Shown here piece by piece: positions 1 through 9,120 of a stretch of 64,000 nt of DNA. A program made the position numbers and the translations under genes. The notes under the pieces are model-generated. The model had not been told where the DNA came from, made no database searches, and worked only from the letters and a program-made list of their open reading frames with translations. The first letter of the stretch is position 1. Each line of letters begins with the position of its first letter. Source of the stretch: Ardenticatenaceae bacterium (GTDB taxonomy: Bacteria; Chloroflexota; Anaerolineae; Promineifilales; Promineifilaceae); assembly GCA_020634315.1 (NCBI GenBank), contig JACKBV010000001.1:248001-312000 (forward strand), in the 5' to 3' direction.

Positions 1-143
1 CTAAACATGTGCAAATTGGAGGAAGTGGAACTACGCAGCCCGGCAGCCACAATGCTCTCGATCATTTGCGGCGGCACAGGGTCTGGGGTGTAGCTGCGCA
101 CAGAAGCGTGCTGATAAATTTGGGTAATGGTTGCTGTTGTCAT
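1..143 (-). CDS. Nitroreductase family protein, N-terminal part (cut by window edge)
   Basis: About 47 N-terminal residues are visible, starting at an ATG complementary to 141-143, preceded on the minus strand by a GAAAGGAAA ribosome binding site. The segment SVRSYTPDPVP followed by AGLRSSTSSNLH is the FMN-contacting start of nitroreductase/NADPH-dependent flavin oxidoreductases, where an Arg-Ser-Val-Arg motif binds the flavin phosphate. These enzymes reduce nitro-aromatics, quinones or flavins using NAD(P)H. The rest of the gene lies outside the window, so the subfamily cannot be told. It is divergent from the following lipoprotein gene. Confidence 0.75.
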   Translation of the reverse strand, partial: MTTATITQIYQHASVRSYTPDPVPPQMIESIVAAGLRSSTSSNLHMF

Positions 144-299
144 GAATGATTTCCTTTCAAGTATCAAGGGGTTGCCGGATTGCGCCACACAATTGGAAGA
201 ACAATCCGGCAAAATTTTTGTGTACCTTATTTTTGTTATCGTGTGTGGATGGTAACAAATTCGCTACACTTGATCTACCTTGATAAATGGAGGATGAGT

Positions 300-1415
300 A
301 TGGCAATGCGTAATTGGGTTGTGATTGGATGCTTGTTGGTACTGCTGCTGGCGGCTTGCCAGGGTGAGTCTGTAGATGAAGTGGGGGAAACGTGCAATGA
401 AGGAGTGGAAACGGCCGTTTCCCTCACCCTTCGCGACGAAAATGACAGCCCTATGCAGCACGTCAACGTGCGCTACCGCGTCGCGGGCGGGGCATGGCAA
501 GACCTGCCAGAGCGCGTCAATGGCGCGGCCGTCATCTCCGGCACAGCGGGCGAATATGAGATTGTCGCCCAAAAACAAGGGTATCAGACAGTGGAAACGG
601 CCGTTTCCGTCCCCGCCGCGCCAGATGGTTGTGGCCTTACGCCACAGCAGCTAACACTAGACTTCACACGCACGGCGTGTGCGGTCACACCACAGCCATT
701 GGCACTCAGCCTGGCGGCACCAGCTGACCTGACTGACCTGCAAGTGTGGAGCTATTCACCAACCCAAGGGCGGCAATCATTGACCTGCACAAACGACGCA
801 AACGGCCGCTGCGCCTACTTGCTGCCCTTGACAGAATCAGGCACGTATGAGTTAACCGTAGAAGGGCTGCCGGGAAACGGCCGTATGTCCCTGGATGACG
901 ACATCATCACCGTCACCTATACCCCATTTGACCTGCTGCTAACCCAGGGAATGCGCGAACAGCACGTCAACGGCGAAGGGGTCGACAACGTCACAATTTC
1001 TGTGCCGGTGCGCCCCGATGAGATCAACTGCCCCCTGGCGGCGCTGAACGAGCTAACCGTCACAGCAAACGAGCGTTACGGAGACGGCATTACGGTTGGC
1101 TTACTGGGCGGGCTGACAGCGACCGATTTGGGCGCCGCCGAGTGCCAGGTTGAATCACAACTCATGCCGGTTCACTACAATGTGACCGTTCCCACAGGCA
1201 CACGCCTGACCGATATCGCCGTGTTGTATTGGCTTGGCGAAGAGTGGCAAACAGCCGACTGCCAGTTCACAGATGGGCAAATTCTCTGTACGGCCATGCT
1301 GCCCAATCCACTGCTGAAACATCCTTACGCGGTGAAAGCGGTGGTGAACGGCGTCGAACACATTGGCACACAAGTCCCCTTCGACAACATGTGTTTTCTC
1401 TTCCCATCACCCTAA
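300..1415 (+). CDS. Lipoprotein with carboxypeptidase-regulatory-like (Ig-like) repeats, function unknown
   Basis: The start at 300 is chosen because a GGAGG lies six bases upstream; an in-frame ATG at 180 would place about 40 non-signal residues before the signal peptide. Residues 4-20 form a signal peptide ending in the lipobox LLAAC, so the protein is predicted to be lipid-anchored outside the cytoplasmic membrane. Residues about 32-105 (SLTLRDENDSPMQHV through GEYEIVAQKQGYQTV) look like a carboxypeptidase-regulatory-like beta-sandwich, and a second similar stretch follows. Seven or more cysteines suggest disulfides. No catalytic motif is seen. Two ACGGCCGT palindromes encode ETAV segments and a third encodes NGR. 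Confidence 0.7.
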   Translation: MAMRNWVVIGCLLVLLLAACQGESVDEVGETCNEGVETAVSLTLRDENDSPMQHVNVRYRVAGGAWQDLPERVNGAAVISGTAGEYEIVAQKQGYQTVETAVSVPAAPDGCGLTPQQLTLDFTRTACAVTPQPLALSLAAPADLTDLQVWSYSPTQGRQSLTCTNDANGRCAYLLPLTESGTYELTVEGLPGNGRMSLDDDIITVTYTPFDLLLTQGMREQHVNGEGVDNVTISVPVRPDEINCPLAALNELTVTANERYGDGITVGLLGGLTATDLGAAECQVESQLMPVHYNVTVPTGTRLTDIAVLYWLGEEWQTADCQFTDGQILCTAMLPNPLLKHPYAVKAVVNGVEHIGTQVPFDNMCFLFPSP

Positions 1416-1598
1416 ACACCTGGCGTGCAGCGCCCGAAACTGGCAACAAGTGCGGTTTATCACTTGTGCGCCACCCTCATTTTGGAGACAATGAAGGGGA
1501 AGCGAACAGCTTTGCTGTCATGTTTCGCCAATTTTTACCCCACTGACAAGCGCAACGGCCGTTTCCATCCCCTGTACGGCCCGCGCAAGGAGCGTATG

Positions 1599-2828
1599 AT
1601 GAGTGCAAATGATGTTGTCATCCTCGGTGCAGCCCGCACCCCTACCGGGAAAATGTCCGGGAGCCTGCTGAGTAAAACTGCGCCAGAACTGGGAGCGATT
1701 GCCATAGAAGCGGCCGTTTCCCGTTCCGGCATCGACCCCAACACCGTCTATGAAGTGCTGCTGGGACAGGTGGTGCAGGCAGGCGCGGGGCAAGCCCCCG
1801 CACGCCAGGCCGCCCTCGGCGCAGGCTTACCCAACACAGTCGGCGCAGCAGCCATCAACAAAGTGTGCGGTTCCGGCTTGAAAGCGGTGATGATGGCCGC
1901 CAATGCCATTATTGCCGGTGAAGCAGACGTCTTTGTCGCTGGCGGCATGGAAAGCATGTCGCACGCCCCCTACTTCGTCCCCGGCGCACGCCAGGGTTTG
2001 CGCTACGGCCATGTGGAAATGAAAGATGCCGTGCTGCACGATGGTCTCTGGTGCGCCTTCCAGCAATGGCCGATGGGCAACTCGGCCGAATTTATCGCCA
2101 AAGAATTTGGCATTACCCGCGAGCAAATGGATGAGTTTGCGCTGCGCAGCCACGAAAAAGCAGCGGCGGCCACGGCAAACGGCCGTTTCGCCGCCGAAAT
2201 CGCCCCCATCGAAATCAAAAGCCGCAAAAGCAGCGTCACCGTCACCTTGGATGAGCCAATTCGCGCCACCTTCAGCGATAGCGGCTACGAACTTGGCACA
2301 AACATGGCGCAGCTCGCCAAACTGCCGCCCGCATTTACGCCCGATGGCGCAGTCACAGCCGGGAATGCGCCTGGCCTCAATGATGGCGCGTCCGCGCTTG
2401 TCGTCGCCAGCCGTGCCGCAGCAGAACAACAAGGCTTGCGACCCCTGGCACGCATCGTTGGCTATACCTTAGCCGCCGTCGAACCCCTCTGGCTTTTTGA
2501 TGCGCCAGCACACGCCATGCCCAAACTGCTCCAACGCATTGGCTGGACACTCGATGATGTAGATTTGATCGAGCTAAACGAAGCCTTTGCCGCGCAGGCA
2601 TTGGCTAATGGCGCACGCCTGACGCGTGAAGGGCACAACTGGAATTGGGACAAGGTGAACGTCAACGGCGGCGCTATTGCCTTGGGGCATCCCATTGGTG
2701 CCAGCGGCGCACGCGTGTTGGTGACGTTGATCCACGCCTTGCAGCAACGCGGCTTGCGGCGCGGACTGGCCTCGCTGTGCCTGGGTGGCGGCGAAGCAGT
2801 AGCCATGGCTGTCGAACTGGAAGCATAA
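1599..2828 (+). CDS. Thiolase (acetyl-CoA C-acetyltransferase)
   Basis: Condenses two acetyl-CoA to acetoacetyl-CoA, or cleaves 3-ketoacyl-CoA, in the cytoplasm. The 409 residues match thiolase length. The acylated nucleophile is Cys90 in NKVCGSGLK; His364 in GHPIGASG and Cys394 in SLCLGGGEA complete the catalytic set; NEAFAAQ is also typical. AAGGAG at 1587-1592 is six bases before ATG 1599; the adjoining ATG 1596 is an alternative start. The in-frame region upstream to 1425 lacks thiolase similarity. The next gene follows 15 bases later, so the two are probably co-transcribed. The exact role (fatty acid breakdown, polyhydroxybutyrate or other) cannot be decided from sequence alone. Confidence 0.93.
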   Translation: MSANDVVILGAARTPTGKMSGSLLSKTAPELGAIAIEAAVSRSGIDPNTVYEVLLGQVVQAGAGQAPARQAALGAGLPNTVGAAAINKVCGSGLKAVMMAANAIIAGEADVFVAGGMESMSHAPYFVPGARQGLRYGHVEMKDAVLHDGLWCAFQQWPMGNSAEFIAKEFGITREQMDEFALRSHEKAAAATANGRFAAEIAPIEIKSRKSSVTVTLDEPIRATFSDSGYELGTNMAQLAKLPPAFTPDGAVTAGNAPGLNDGASALVVASRAAAEQQGLRPLARIVGYTLAAVEPLWLFDAPAHAMPKLLQRIGWTLDDVDLIELNEAFAAQALANGARLTREGHNWNWDKVNVNGGAIALGHPIGASGARVLVTLIHALQQRGLRRGLASLCLGGGEAVAMAVELEA

Positions 2829-2843
2829 GGGGAGGAACCGCAC

Positions 2844-4544
2844 ATGAACTCTGACCGCTGCTTTCTTGTTCTCGGTGGCGCGGGTCTGGTCGGCACACAA
2901 GTGGTGCGCGAGATTGCACGCCAATTGGAACCGGCCCGCATTGTCGTTGCCAGTCTCTATCGTGGCGAAGTACGCGAATTTCTGCATGATATGCGCCGCG
3001 AATTTCCACACATTGAATTTATCGGCGCGTGGGGCGATGTCTTTGTGCGCGATGAATTTAGCCAGGAACAGCGCCGCCGCATCACGCAAAGTCGGCTGCG
3101 CCGTGATGCGCTTTACCAGGATTTGTTCGGCAGCCTGGAGGAAGCGTATGCGCGTTCCGCATTGGCGCAGCTTGTACTCACGCATAAGCCAGATGTGATT
3201 GTCGACAGCATCAACACGGCTACGGCCATCAGCTACCAGGATGTCCACAGCACGAGCATGAAAACGTACGACATTTTGCAGGAATTGACCCGCATTGTCG
3301 ATCATGAAGATGTGGCTGCGCTGGAAAATTTTGGGCGGGATTTTGAACAAAATGTGAGTATGCTGCTGATTTCGCAGGCTATTCCGCAGTTGATCCGGCA
3401 TGTGCAGGTGCTGCACCGGGCAATGCGCGAAGCAGGCACGCGCCTTTACCTGAAAATCGGCACGACAGGCACCGGGGGCATGGGGTTGAATATCCCGTAC
3501 ACGCACAGTGAAGACCGGCCAAGCGCGAAGTTGATGAGCAAAACGGCCGTTGCCTTTGCCCACACCGGCCTTATGTTTCTCATGGCGCGTACACCCGATG
3601 GACCGATGGTGAAGGAGCTAAAACCGGCCGCCATGATTGGCTATCGCCGTGTCAGCTACAAGACGGTTCGGCGGCGCGGCAGCCCGGTGTTTCGCTATGA
3701 GAGTCGGGCGGTGGAACTAAACGGCCGTCTCACCCTGCGCGGCGACGAAACCCAATACGCCAGACTGGACAAATTGCAAATGGCGGGCGTGGACACCGGC
3801 GAAAACGGCTTCTTTGCGCGTGGCGAATTTGAAACCATCACGCACATCGACCAGATGGAGTTTGTGACCCCGGAAGAAATTGCACAGCAAGCTGTGCTCG
3901 AAATCAAAGGCAGCAACACCGGCTATGACATCATCTCCAGCATCGACATGAGCATCATGGATCCCAGTTACCGCGCCGGGGTGCTGCGGCAAACCGCACT
4001 AGACAAACTGGCACGATTGGAGCAAGAGACACACAGTCACAGTGTCGCCCTGGGGCAGCTTGGCCCGCCGGAACTGTCGAAATTGCTCTACGAAGCACAT
4101 CTGCTCAAGCTCAATTACGGCACATTGCGCCAGGTCATCCAAACCCCTGCCAGCGAATTGTCGGAAACGATTTATGACTTTTTGCAGCACGACGAATTGC
4201 TGCGCACCATCATCGTCTCCATTGGCGTGCCCATTCTCGCCCCTGACGGCAAAACACTCATTCGTGGCCCACGCCTGAACATCCCGGAAAGCATTTATCA
4301 TGAAGTGGATGTGGCTGAAGGCGAGATTAACACTTGGGCGCAAAAGGGTTGGGTAGATTTACGTCCTGACAATTTCCGTCTCTGGCAAAATCGGTTCCAA
4401 CGGATGCAGCGCACACAACACATGCTGCACACACGCGGCACCTCGTCGGTGACGATGAAAGTCTATCTGCATGAAACCATTGAGATTGGCGCCATTGTCG
4501 CCTGGCTTTTCAATAACGATTACGTCGGGCATCGCATCAAATAG
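2844..4544 (+). CDS. NAD(P)-binding Rossmann protein, SDR-like, function unknown
   Basis: A 566-residue protein beginning with a dinucleotide-binding turn, LGGAGLVG at residues 10-17 (GxxGxxG spacing of extended short-chain dehydrogenases), followed by a strand carrying PDVIVDSINTATAIS. Unlike usual epimerases of about 320 residues it has a long C-terminal half without motifs I recognise, including GTTGTGGMGLNIPYTHSED near the middle. A strong GGGGAGG site precedes the ATG. It follows the thiolase by 15 bases, which suggests an acyl-CoA or ketone pathway, but no substrate can be assigned. A stem-loop follows the stop codon. Confidence 0.7.
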   Translation: MNSDRCFLVLGGAGLVGTQVVREIARQLEPARIVVASLYRGEVREFLHDMRREFPHIEFIGAWGDVFVRDEFSQEQRRRITQSRLRRDALYQDLFGSLEEAYARSALAQLVLTHKPDVIVDSINTATAISYQDVHSTSMKTYDILQELTRIVDHEDVAALENFGRDFEQNVSMLLISQAIPQLIRHVQVLHRAMREAGTRLYLKIGTTGTGGMGLNIPYTHSEDRPSAKLMSKTAVAFAHTGLMFLMARTPDGPMVKELKPAAMIGYRRVSYKTVRRRGSPVFRYESRAVELNGRLTLRGDETQYARLDKLQMAGVDTGENGFFARGEFETITHIDQMEFVTPEEIAQQAVLEIKGSNTGYDIISSIDMSIMDPSYRAGVLRQTALDKLARLEQETHSHSVALGQLGPPELSKLLYEAHLLKLNYGTLRQVIQTPASELSETIYDFLQHDELLRTIIVSIGVPILAPDGKTLIRGPRLNIPESIYHEVDVAEGEINTWAQKGWVDLRPDNFRLWQNRFQRMQRTQHMLHTRGTSSVTMKVYLHETIEIGAIVAWLFNNDYVGHRIK

Positions 4545-4548
4545 ACAA

Positions 4549-4588
4549 ACATTCAGGCAGGCAGTACAAATTGCCTGCCTGGATGTTT
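4549..4588 (+). terminator. Stem-loop after the SDR-like gene
   Basis: ACATTCAGGCAGGC (4549-4562) pairs with GCCTGCCTGGATGT (4573-4586), giving a 14-bp stem with one G-U pair and a 10-base loop. It lies five bases after the stop codon. Only a short TTT follows, so termination is plausible rather than certain. Confidence 0.6.
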
Positions 4589-4700
4589 ACCCACGAACAT
4601 TTATAGGACGCGGCCATTGATTGTGCTTTCTCGTGGTCAAAAGTAATTGACGGTTATCCGCTTCTGTCAGGCGGCGTTACTGTGCAAAGTATTATCATCA

Positions 4701-4729
4701 TTGGCAAACGGGCTAACTTGGTCTAAAAT
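4701..4729 (+). promoter_or_regulatory. Sigma-70-type promoter for the gene at 4838
   Basis: TTGGCA (4701-4706), a 17-base spacer and TAAAAT (4724-4729) form a good housekeeping-type promoter about 100 bases before the next start codon. Confidence 0.55.
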
Positions 4730-4837
4730 TAAGAAAAATTTGGTCATGTAGGTCCTCAAACATTACCCCCTTTTCAACCTGAACTTATTAATAAGCTGCT
4801 GTTGAACAATTTATGGGCTGAGAAAGGTTTTTGAACG

Positions 4838-5926
4838 ATGTCAACGACGAATTTCACGGGTTTGACCATGCCTGTTTTCACTGCCTTCGGTTGGGCAGGT
4901 GAAGAGACGGCAATCAAATTTGCATTTACGCAATTAGAAGCATTTATTGGCGCGCTGCATGTAAATCTGCCGCGTACTGTACAGATGGAGCTTCCCGTTT
5001 ACGGGTTGAGCCAGGAGACGCAAGGCGTTTATTTGGCCGCGAATAGTGACGTGGAAAGTGACGTCCATATCGCTTTTTATGCACGTCCGATGAGCCTGGA
5101 ATTGCAGTTGGTTCTCTCTAACACCGACATTTTGGCGAAAGGATTGACGGCGGCCGAGAAGAATCCGGCAAACTGCCATCACTTGCTGGTGCAATTAGGG
5201 CCGGAATGGAGCCTGCGTTTACAACAAATGCTGGTCGAGGAAGAGTCTGGCGCAATTTCTCATTATCAGGATTTGTTTAAAGATAGTATTACGCAGTTGA
5301 GTCAGGAAACGGCAACGGCCGTTTTCAGTAAAGCGGCCTATCTCAACAATCAGGAAAAGTGGATCACTCCCATTTACCTCAGCCGTCGCTTTAACTCAGA
5401 ACAAATTGCGGCAATGGGAACGGCCGTTATCAAAGTCATGAGTGAGCAAATCGAAGCCCTCATGCCCATTACCAATTTCCTCACCGGCCGCGTTGGGCGC
5501 AAACCAGGCAAAAGCAGCAAACGCACCACCAGCAAAGCCAAAGCCGTACCCAAAGTCGCCGTTCCATCTTCAGTCGATGACATCGAAGAAATCGACACCG
5601 ACGAACAAGATGGGTTCACCTTCATTACCGAACTCAAACCGCTGCACCTACGCCGCGGATTCATCAACATGACCCCCCAACATTGGGATTTCTTTGCAGT
5701 CAACGCCCGCACCGAAACACGCAACGTATCCGTCTACTACGATGGCCTTTATGATCGCAAAAGCGCAGTATGGCGTTTGCAACCCAGCGACATGGCACGG
5801 CTCGTATTGGGGCCGGCCTCCCATGAATGGCTGGAAGACAACTTCGCCGCCAGCGACAGAATTCAACTGAAAGCCGTCAAACTAGACAATGACGACATTC
5901 AGATTTCCTTGAGCGCCGTCGAATAA
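4838..5926 (+). CDS. Unknown two-domain protein
   Basis: 362 residues with no family I recognise. Residues 1-215 form a mixed alpha/beta domain; residues 219-258 are a Lys/Ser/Thr-rich basic linker passing into an acidic DDIEEIDTDEQD run; residues 259-362 form a second, beta-rich domain (GFTFITELKPLHLRRGFI to DDIQISLSAVE). There is no signal peptide or membrane span, so it is probably cytoplasmic. GAAAGG upstream is the ribosome site. Codon composition shifts after the palindromes at 5315 and 5420, from G/T-rich to C/A-rich. It appears monocistronic: its own promoter precedes it and a strong terminator follows. Confidence 0.6.
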   Translation: MSTTNFTGLTMPVFTAFGWAGEETAIKFAFTQLEAFIGALHVNLPRTVQMELPVYGLSQETQGVYLAANSDVESDVHIAFYARPMSLELQLVLSNTDILAKGLTAAEKNPANCHHLLVQLGPEWSLRLQQMLVEEESGAISHYQDLFKDSITQLSQETATAVFSKAAYLNNQEKWITPIYLSRRFNSEQIAAMGTAVIKVMSEQIEALMPITNFLTGRVGRKPGKSSKRTTSKAKAVPKVAVPSSVDDIEEIDTDEQDGFTFITELKPLHLRRGFINMTPQHWDFFAVNARTETRNVSVYYDGLYDRKSAVWRLQPSDMARLVLGPASHEWLEDNFAASDRIQLKAVKLDNDDIQISLSAVE

Positions 5927-5953
5927 AATCGGCCGTGTGCTCGAATTTGCGTG

Positions 5954-5983
5954 AAAGGGTGTTGGGGTCAACACCCTTTTTTT
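5954..5983 (+). terminator. Rho-independent terminator
   Basis: AAAGGGTGTTG (5954-5964) pairs with CAACACCCTTT (5969-5979) around a GGGT loop, followed by a run of T. A canonical intrinsic terminator 27 bases after the stop codon of the preceding gene. Confidence 0.9.
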
Positions 5984-6050
5984 ATGCATCGGCGAAGAAC
6001 TATTTCACGCAAACAGGGTTATCTGCATAGGAGATGGTCTAAACGCGATA

Positions 6051-6204
6051 CACCTCCCGGAGGAGGCTCGCCGCATGAGACAAACCTCCAGGAGGCTGTT
6101 TTAAAGGAGATTTCATCAGTTGTCGCCGACCACCATGAATGAAAATCCGCGACGGACATGAGAATTCTCTTTTTCTCTGCATCTTTGCGTCTCTGCGTTA
6201 AATT
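6051..6204 (-). repeat. Dispersed intergenic repeat, copy A (inverted relative to copy B at 24010)
   Basis: Read on the minus strand, this stretch runs from an AATTTAACGCAGAGACGCAA word through TTTCATTCATGGTGGTCGGC to palindromic CCTCCxGGAGG elements. The same order occurs at 24010-24175 on the plus strand; the first roughly 45 bases are nearly identical and the rest diverged. Copy A ends just before the pyruvate kinase ribosome site, so it forms part of that gene's leader. Both copies contain a short open frame reading QRRKDAEKK...FHSWWSA, which I take as chance coding in a repeat. Similar 'cgcagagacgcaaagatgcag' words are common between genes of many bacteria. Confidence 0.75.
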
Positions 6205-6225
6205 ATGCTTGAAGGAGAAAGGCAT

Positions 6226-7641
6226 ATGCTGCGAACAAAAATTGTGGCGACCATTGGCCCTGCATCCAATCATCCCGACACCATTCGGCGCATGTTAGCC
6301 GCAGGCATGACCGTCGCCCGCATCAACTTCTCCCACAGTGACCACGAAACCCACATTCAGATTGTAGAAATGCTGCGCCGCGTAGCCGCCGCAGAAGGCA
6401 AAGTGCTGGCCCTGCTCGCCGACCTGCAAGGGCCAAAACTACGCCTGGGACACGTACGCCCCGGCGGCATCCAGCTTTCCCTTAACGACGAAATCACCCT
6501 GACCCCTTATCCGGGTCAGCCAGCCATGATTCACTTCCCGCACCCGGAATTATTCACCGTTCTCAAATCAGGAGCACGATTGGTAATTGGCGACGGCGAA
6601 GTAGAATTTACCGTCATCGACAATCATGGAGATCGGCTGCGCTGTCTCGTCACCGTAGCAGGGCTGCTCGAATCACGTAAAGGCGTCAATGCACCGGGAA
6701 CCGACCTTCCCATTTCCAGCATCCCCGATAAAGATCGCGCCGATCTGGATTTGATTTGCCGTCTGGATTTTGATTATGTCGCCCTCTCCTTTGTGCGTTC
6801 GGCAGATGATGTTCACGAACTGCGCCAATTAATGGCTGAACGAGGCAAGAACATTCCCATCATTGCCAAGATCGAAAAGGCGGAGGCCATCGACCATTTA
6901 GACGCGATTCGTGATGCGGCCGATGGCTTGATGGTGGCGCGTGGCGATCTGGGAATTGACATGCCCCCCCAAGAGGTGCCCTTGCTGCAAAAACAGATCA
7001 TCGAATGTTGTAATGCCGTCGGGAAACCGGTAATTACAGCCACGCAAATGCTGCAATCTATGGTCGAGCACCCCCGCCCCACACGCGCTGAGGCCAGCGA
7101 TGTTGCCAATGCCATTCTCGATGGCACCGATGCTGTCATGTTGTCCAACGAAACCGCTTCCGGCCGTTTCCCGGTTGAAGCGGTCATGATGATGCAACAA
7201 ATCGGCACAATGACCGAACGTGCCTTCCCCTATGATGTCTGGCGTAGTCGGCGGCGACACCCAACCACGGCGCACATCGCCGTCACATCGGCTATTAGTG
7301 CCGCCAGCTGCGATGTTGCCGAAGAAGTTGGCGCAAAGTTAATTGTCAGCGCTACCTTGTCCGGGCATACGGCCCAACAAATTGCCCGCCATCGCCCCCA
7401 AATCCCTATCATGGCGGTCTCGTCATCCCCTAAAACGCAGCGTCGTCTGGCTCTGGTGTGGGGTGTCACTTGTGTGCTTGTGTCAGAGTTTAGCCGCACA
7501 GATGAGATGTTGGCGAAAACGGTGGATGTGATACGGCCGTTTGGCCTACAAAGCGGCGACAAAATCGTCATCACAGCCGGGATACCGTTTGGCGCCAGTG
7601 GTCAGACAAACCTGATTCAAGTTCACGAAGTCAAACCGTGA
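6226..7641 (+). CDS. pyk: Pyruvate kinase
   Basis: Transfers phosphate from phosphoenolpyruvate to ADP, the last step of glycolysis, in the cytoplasm. The 471 residues match the usual bacterial length. KIVATIGPAS (5-14), RINFSHS, the catalytic-lysine segment IIAKIEKAEA, the metal/substrate motif MVARGDLG and the allosteric-region TRAEASDVANAI segment are all present, followed by a complete C-terminal domain. Start 6226 is preceded by GAAGGAGA; an in-frame ATG at 6205 lies upstream of that site. The leader is formed by a dispersed repeat. A promoter for the next gene begins directly after its stop. Confidence 0.97.
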   Translation: MLRTKIVATIGPASNHPDTIRRMLAAGMTVARINFSHSDHETHIQIVEMLRRVAAAEGKVLALLADLQGPKLRLGHVRPGGIQLSLNDEITLTPYPGQPAMIHFPHPELFTVLKSGARLVIGDGEVEFTVIDNHGDRLRCLVTVAGLLESRKGVNAPGTDLPISSIPDKDRADLDLICRLDFDYVALSFVRSADDVHELRQLMAERGKNIPIIAKIEKAEAIDHLDAIRDAADGLMVARGDLGIDMPPQEVPLLQKQIIECCNAVGKPVITATQMLQSMVEHPRPTRAEASDVANAILDGTDAVMLSNETASGRFPVEAVMMMQQIGTMTERAFPYDVWRSRRRHPTTAHIAVTSAISAASCDVAEEVGAKLIVSATLSGHTAQQIARHRPQIPIMAVSSSPKTQRRLALVWGVTCVLVSEFSRTDEMLAKTVDVIRPFGLQSGDKIVITAGIPFGASGQTNLIQVHEVKP

Positions 7642-7645
7642 TTTA

Positions 7646-7676
7646 TTGAAAGTTGGACAAAGAAGCATGGTATAAT
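7646..7676 (+). promoter_or_regulatory. Probable promoter of the AAA ATPase gene
   Basis: TTGAAA (7646-7651), a 19-base spacer and a consensus TATAAT (7671-7676). The spacer is slightly long. The start codon lies 79 bases further on. Confidence 0.5.
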
Positions 7677-7696
7677 TTTCCTTGTTTATCTGACCA

Positions 7697-7740
7697 GATT
7701 CGTAAAATCAGAAACGCCAAATGGTTAGAGTTTACGAATC
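7697..7740 (+). promoter_or_regulatory. Inverted repeat in the AAA ATPase leader
   Basis: GATTCGTAAA (7697-7706) is perfectly complementary to TTTACGAATC (7731-7740), separated by 24 bases and ending 15 bases before the start codon. In RNA it would form a 10-bp stem that could influence access to the ribosome site; in DNA it could bind a dimeric regulator. Confidence 0.5.
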
Positions 7741-7755
7741 AACAAGGCAAGAATT

Positions 7756-9102
7756 ATGACCCAATTAGCAGAATTTCTCCCTGATGCAAAAGGTGAAGAA
7801 CGAGAAAGTAGACATCACACCTGGTTCCCAGAACCAGTAAAAAGCCTGGATGAAACCGGCCTGTCGGAAGCATTTTTACAAGACATGGTGCTCAAAATCA
7901 TGTACCACCGAGGACAGGTGACAGGCTTCCAAATCGCCGACGAAGTGAAATTGCCGTTCCAAAGCGTCTTACTGCCCATTATGGAATTCATCAAGCGCGA
8001 GCAAATGTGCGAGGTGAAAGGTTCCGGCGGATTAGGCGCAGGCACATACCAATATGTCATCACCAACAAGGGGTCGGCCCGCGCCCGTGAACGCCTGGAA
8101 CAAACCACATACATTGGCCCGGCCCCAGTTCCCTGGGATGAATATGTAAAAGCGATTAATGCCCAAGGGGGCAATAAACTGCGCGTGACACCGCCCATGG
8201 TCGGGCAAGCTTTATCCCATCTGGTGTTAAGCGAATCGATCATGTCAAAAGTTGGCCCGGCCATTAACTCTGGCAAATCCATGTTTCTCTATGGCCCGCC
8301 AGGAAATGGCAAGACGACGATTGCCGAGAGCATTGGCCGCCTCGTGTTGACCAATGACATGTATATCCCTTACTGCGTGGAAGTGGATGGGCAAATCATC
8401 AAAGTTTATGATGAGATCAACCATGTGCGCGTCCCGGAAGCTGATTTTCTGACACACGGCCGTTCCGGCAGTTCCCTCACCAATCGAATGGATACACGCT
8501 GGGTCAAGATTCGTCGCCCCGTCATTATGGTCGGTGGCGAACTGACGCTAGATGGCCTGGAATTGGTTTTTGACCGCACCAACAAATATTATGAAGCGCC
8601 CTTCCAGATGAAAGCAAACGGCGGCATGTTTCTCATTGACGACTTTGGTCGGCAGCAAATTCGGCCGCGTGACCTGCTTAACCGCTGGATTGTGCCCATG
8701 GAAAAGAATGTAGACTTTTTGTCACTGGTCACCGGGCGTAAGATCGAAGTGCCATTCAAAGTATTGATCGTTTTCTCCACCAACCTGCCACCACGCGATT
8801 TGGTTGATGAAGCATTCCTCCGTCGTATTCGCCACAAAATCGAAGTGACATCGCCTTCATTTGACGAATATCGAGAAATTTTTAAGCGCGTCGCCAAAGC
8901 ACGCAACGTGCCTTACGACGATCAAGCTGTGGTTTATTTGCTGCAAGAATATTACATCAAGCGCAATCGCAAACTGCGCTCCAATCACCCGCGCGATCTA
9001 TTGGAACAAATTCAAGATATTTCCGAATATTTGGGTATTGAACCCGTGTTATCGCAAGAGATGATTGATCGCGCCACGGCCGCTTATTTTGTCGAGTTGT
9101 AG
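7756..9102 (+). CDS. Winged-helix AAA ATPase
   Basis: A 448-residue cytoplasmic ATPase. Residues about 35-120 look like a winged-helix domain (GQVTGFQIADEV...). The AAA core follows: Walker A GPPGNGKTT at 180-188, Walker B FLIDDFG at 292-298, sensor 1 in FSTNLPP at about 340-346 and an arginine-finger-like DEAFLRRI at 351-358. Helicase or protease partners are not seen nearby, so the client is unknown; a remodelling or regulatory role is possible. It has its own promoter and a leader hairpin. The glycerophosphodiesterase follows 18 bases later, probably in one transcript. Confidence 0.8.
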   Translation: MTQLAEFLPDAKGEERESRHHTWFPEPVKSLDETGLSEAFLQDMVLKIMYHRGQVTGFQIADEVKLPFQSVLLPIMEFIKREQMCEVKGSGGLGAGTYQYVITNKGSARARERLEQTTYIGPAPVPWDEYVKAINAQGGNKLRVTPPMVGQALSHLVLSESIMSKVGPAINSGKSMFLYGPPGNGKTTIAESIGRLVLTNDMYIPYCVEVDGQIIKVYDEINHVRVPEADFLTHGRSGSSLTNRMDTRWVKIRRPVIMVGGELTLDGLELVFDRTNKYYEAPFQMKANGGMFLIDDFGRQQIRPRDLLNRWIVPMEKNVDFLSLVTGRKIEVPFKVLIVFSTNLPPRDLVDEAFLRRIRHKIEVTSPSFDEYREIFKRVAKARNVPYDDQAVVYLLQEYYIKRNRKLRSNHPRDLLEQIQDISEYLGIEPVLSQEMIDRATAAYFVEL

Positions 9103-9120
9103 CCAGATATAGGTTCTTAT

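Noticed and set aside
1827..2432. Long minus-strand frame of 201 codons opposite the thiolase
   Set aside because: It is the antisense shadow of a clear enzyme gene; Cys/His-rich composition mirrors thiolase codons.
6019..6273. Open frame reading QRRKDAEKK...FHSWWSA in both copies of the dispersed repeat
   Set aside because: The frame covers repeat words and hairpins, has no own start signals and is not kept over its full length between the two copies.
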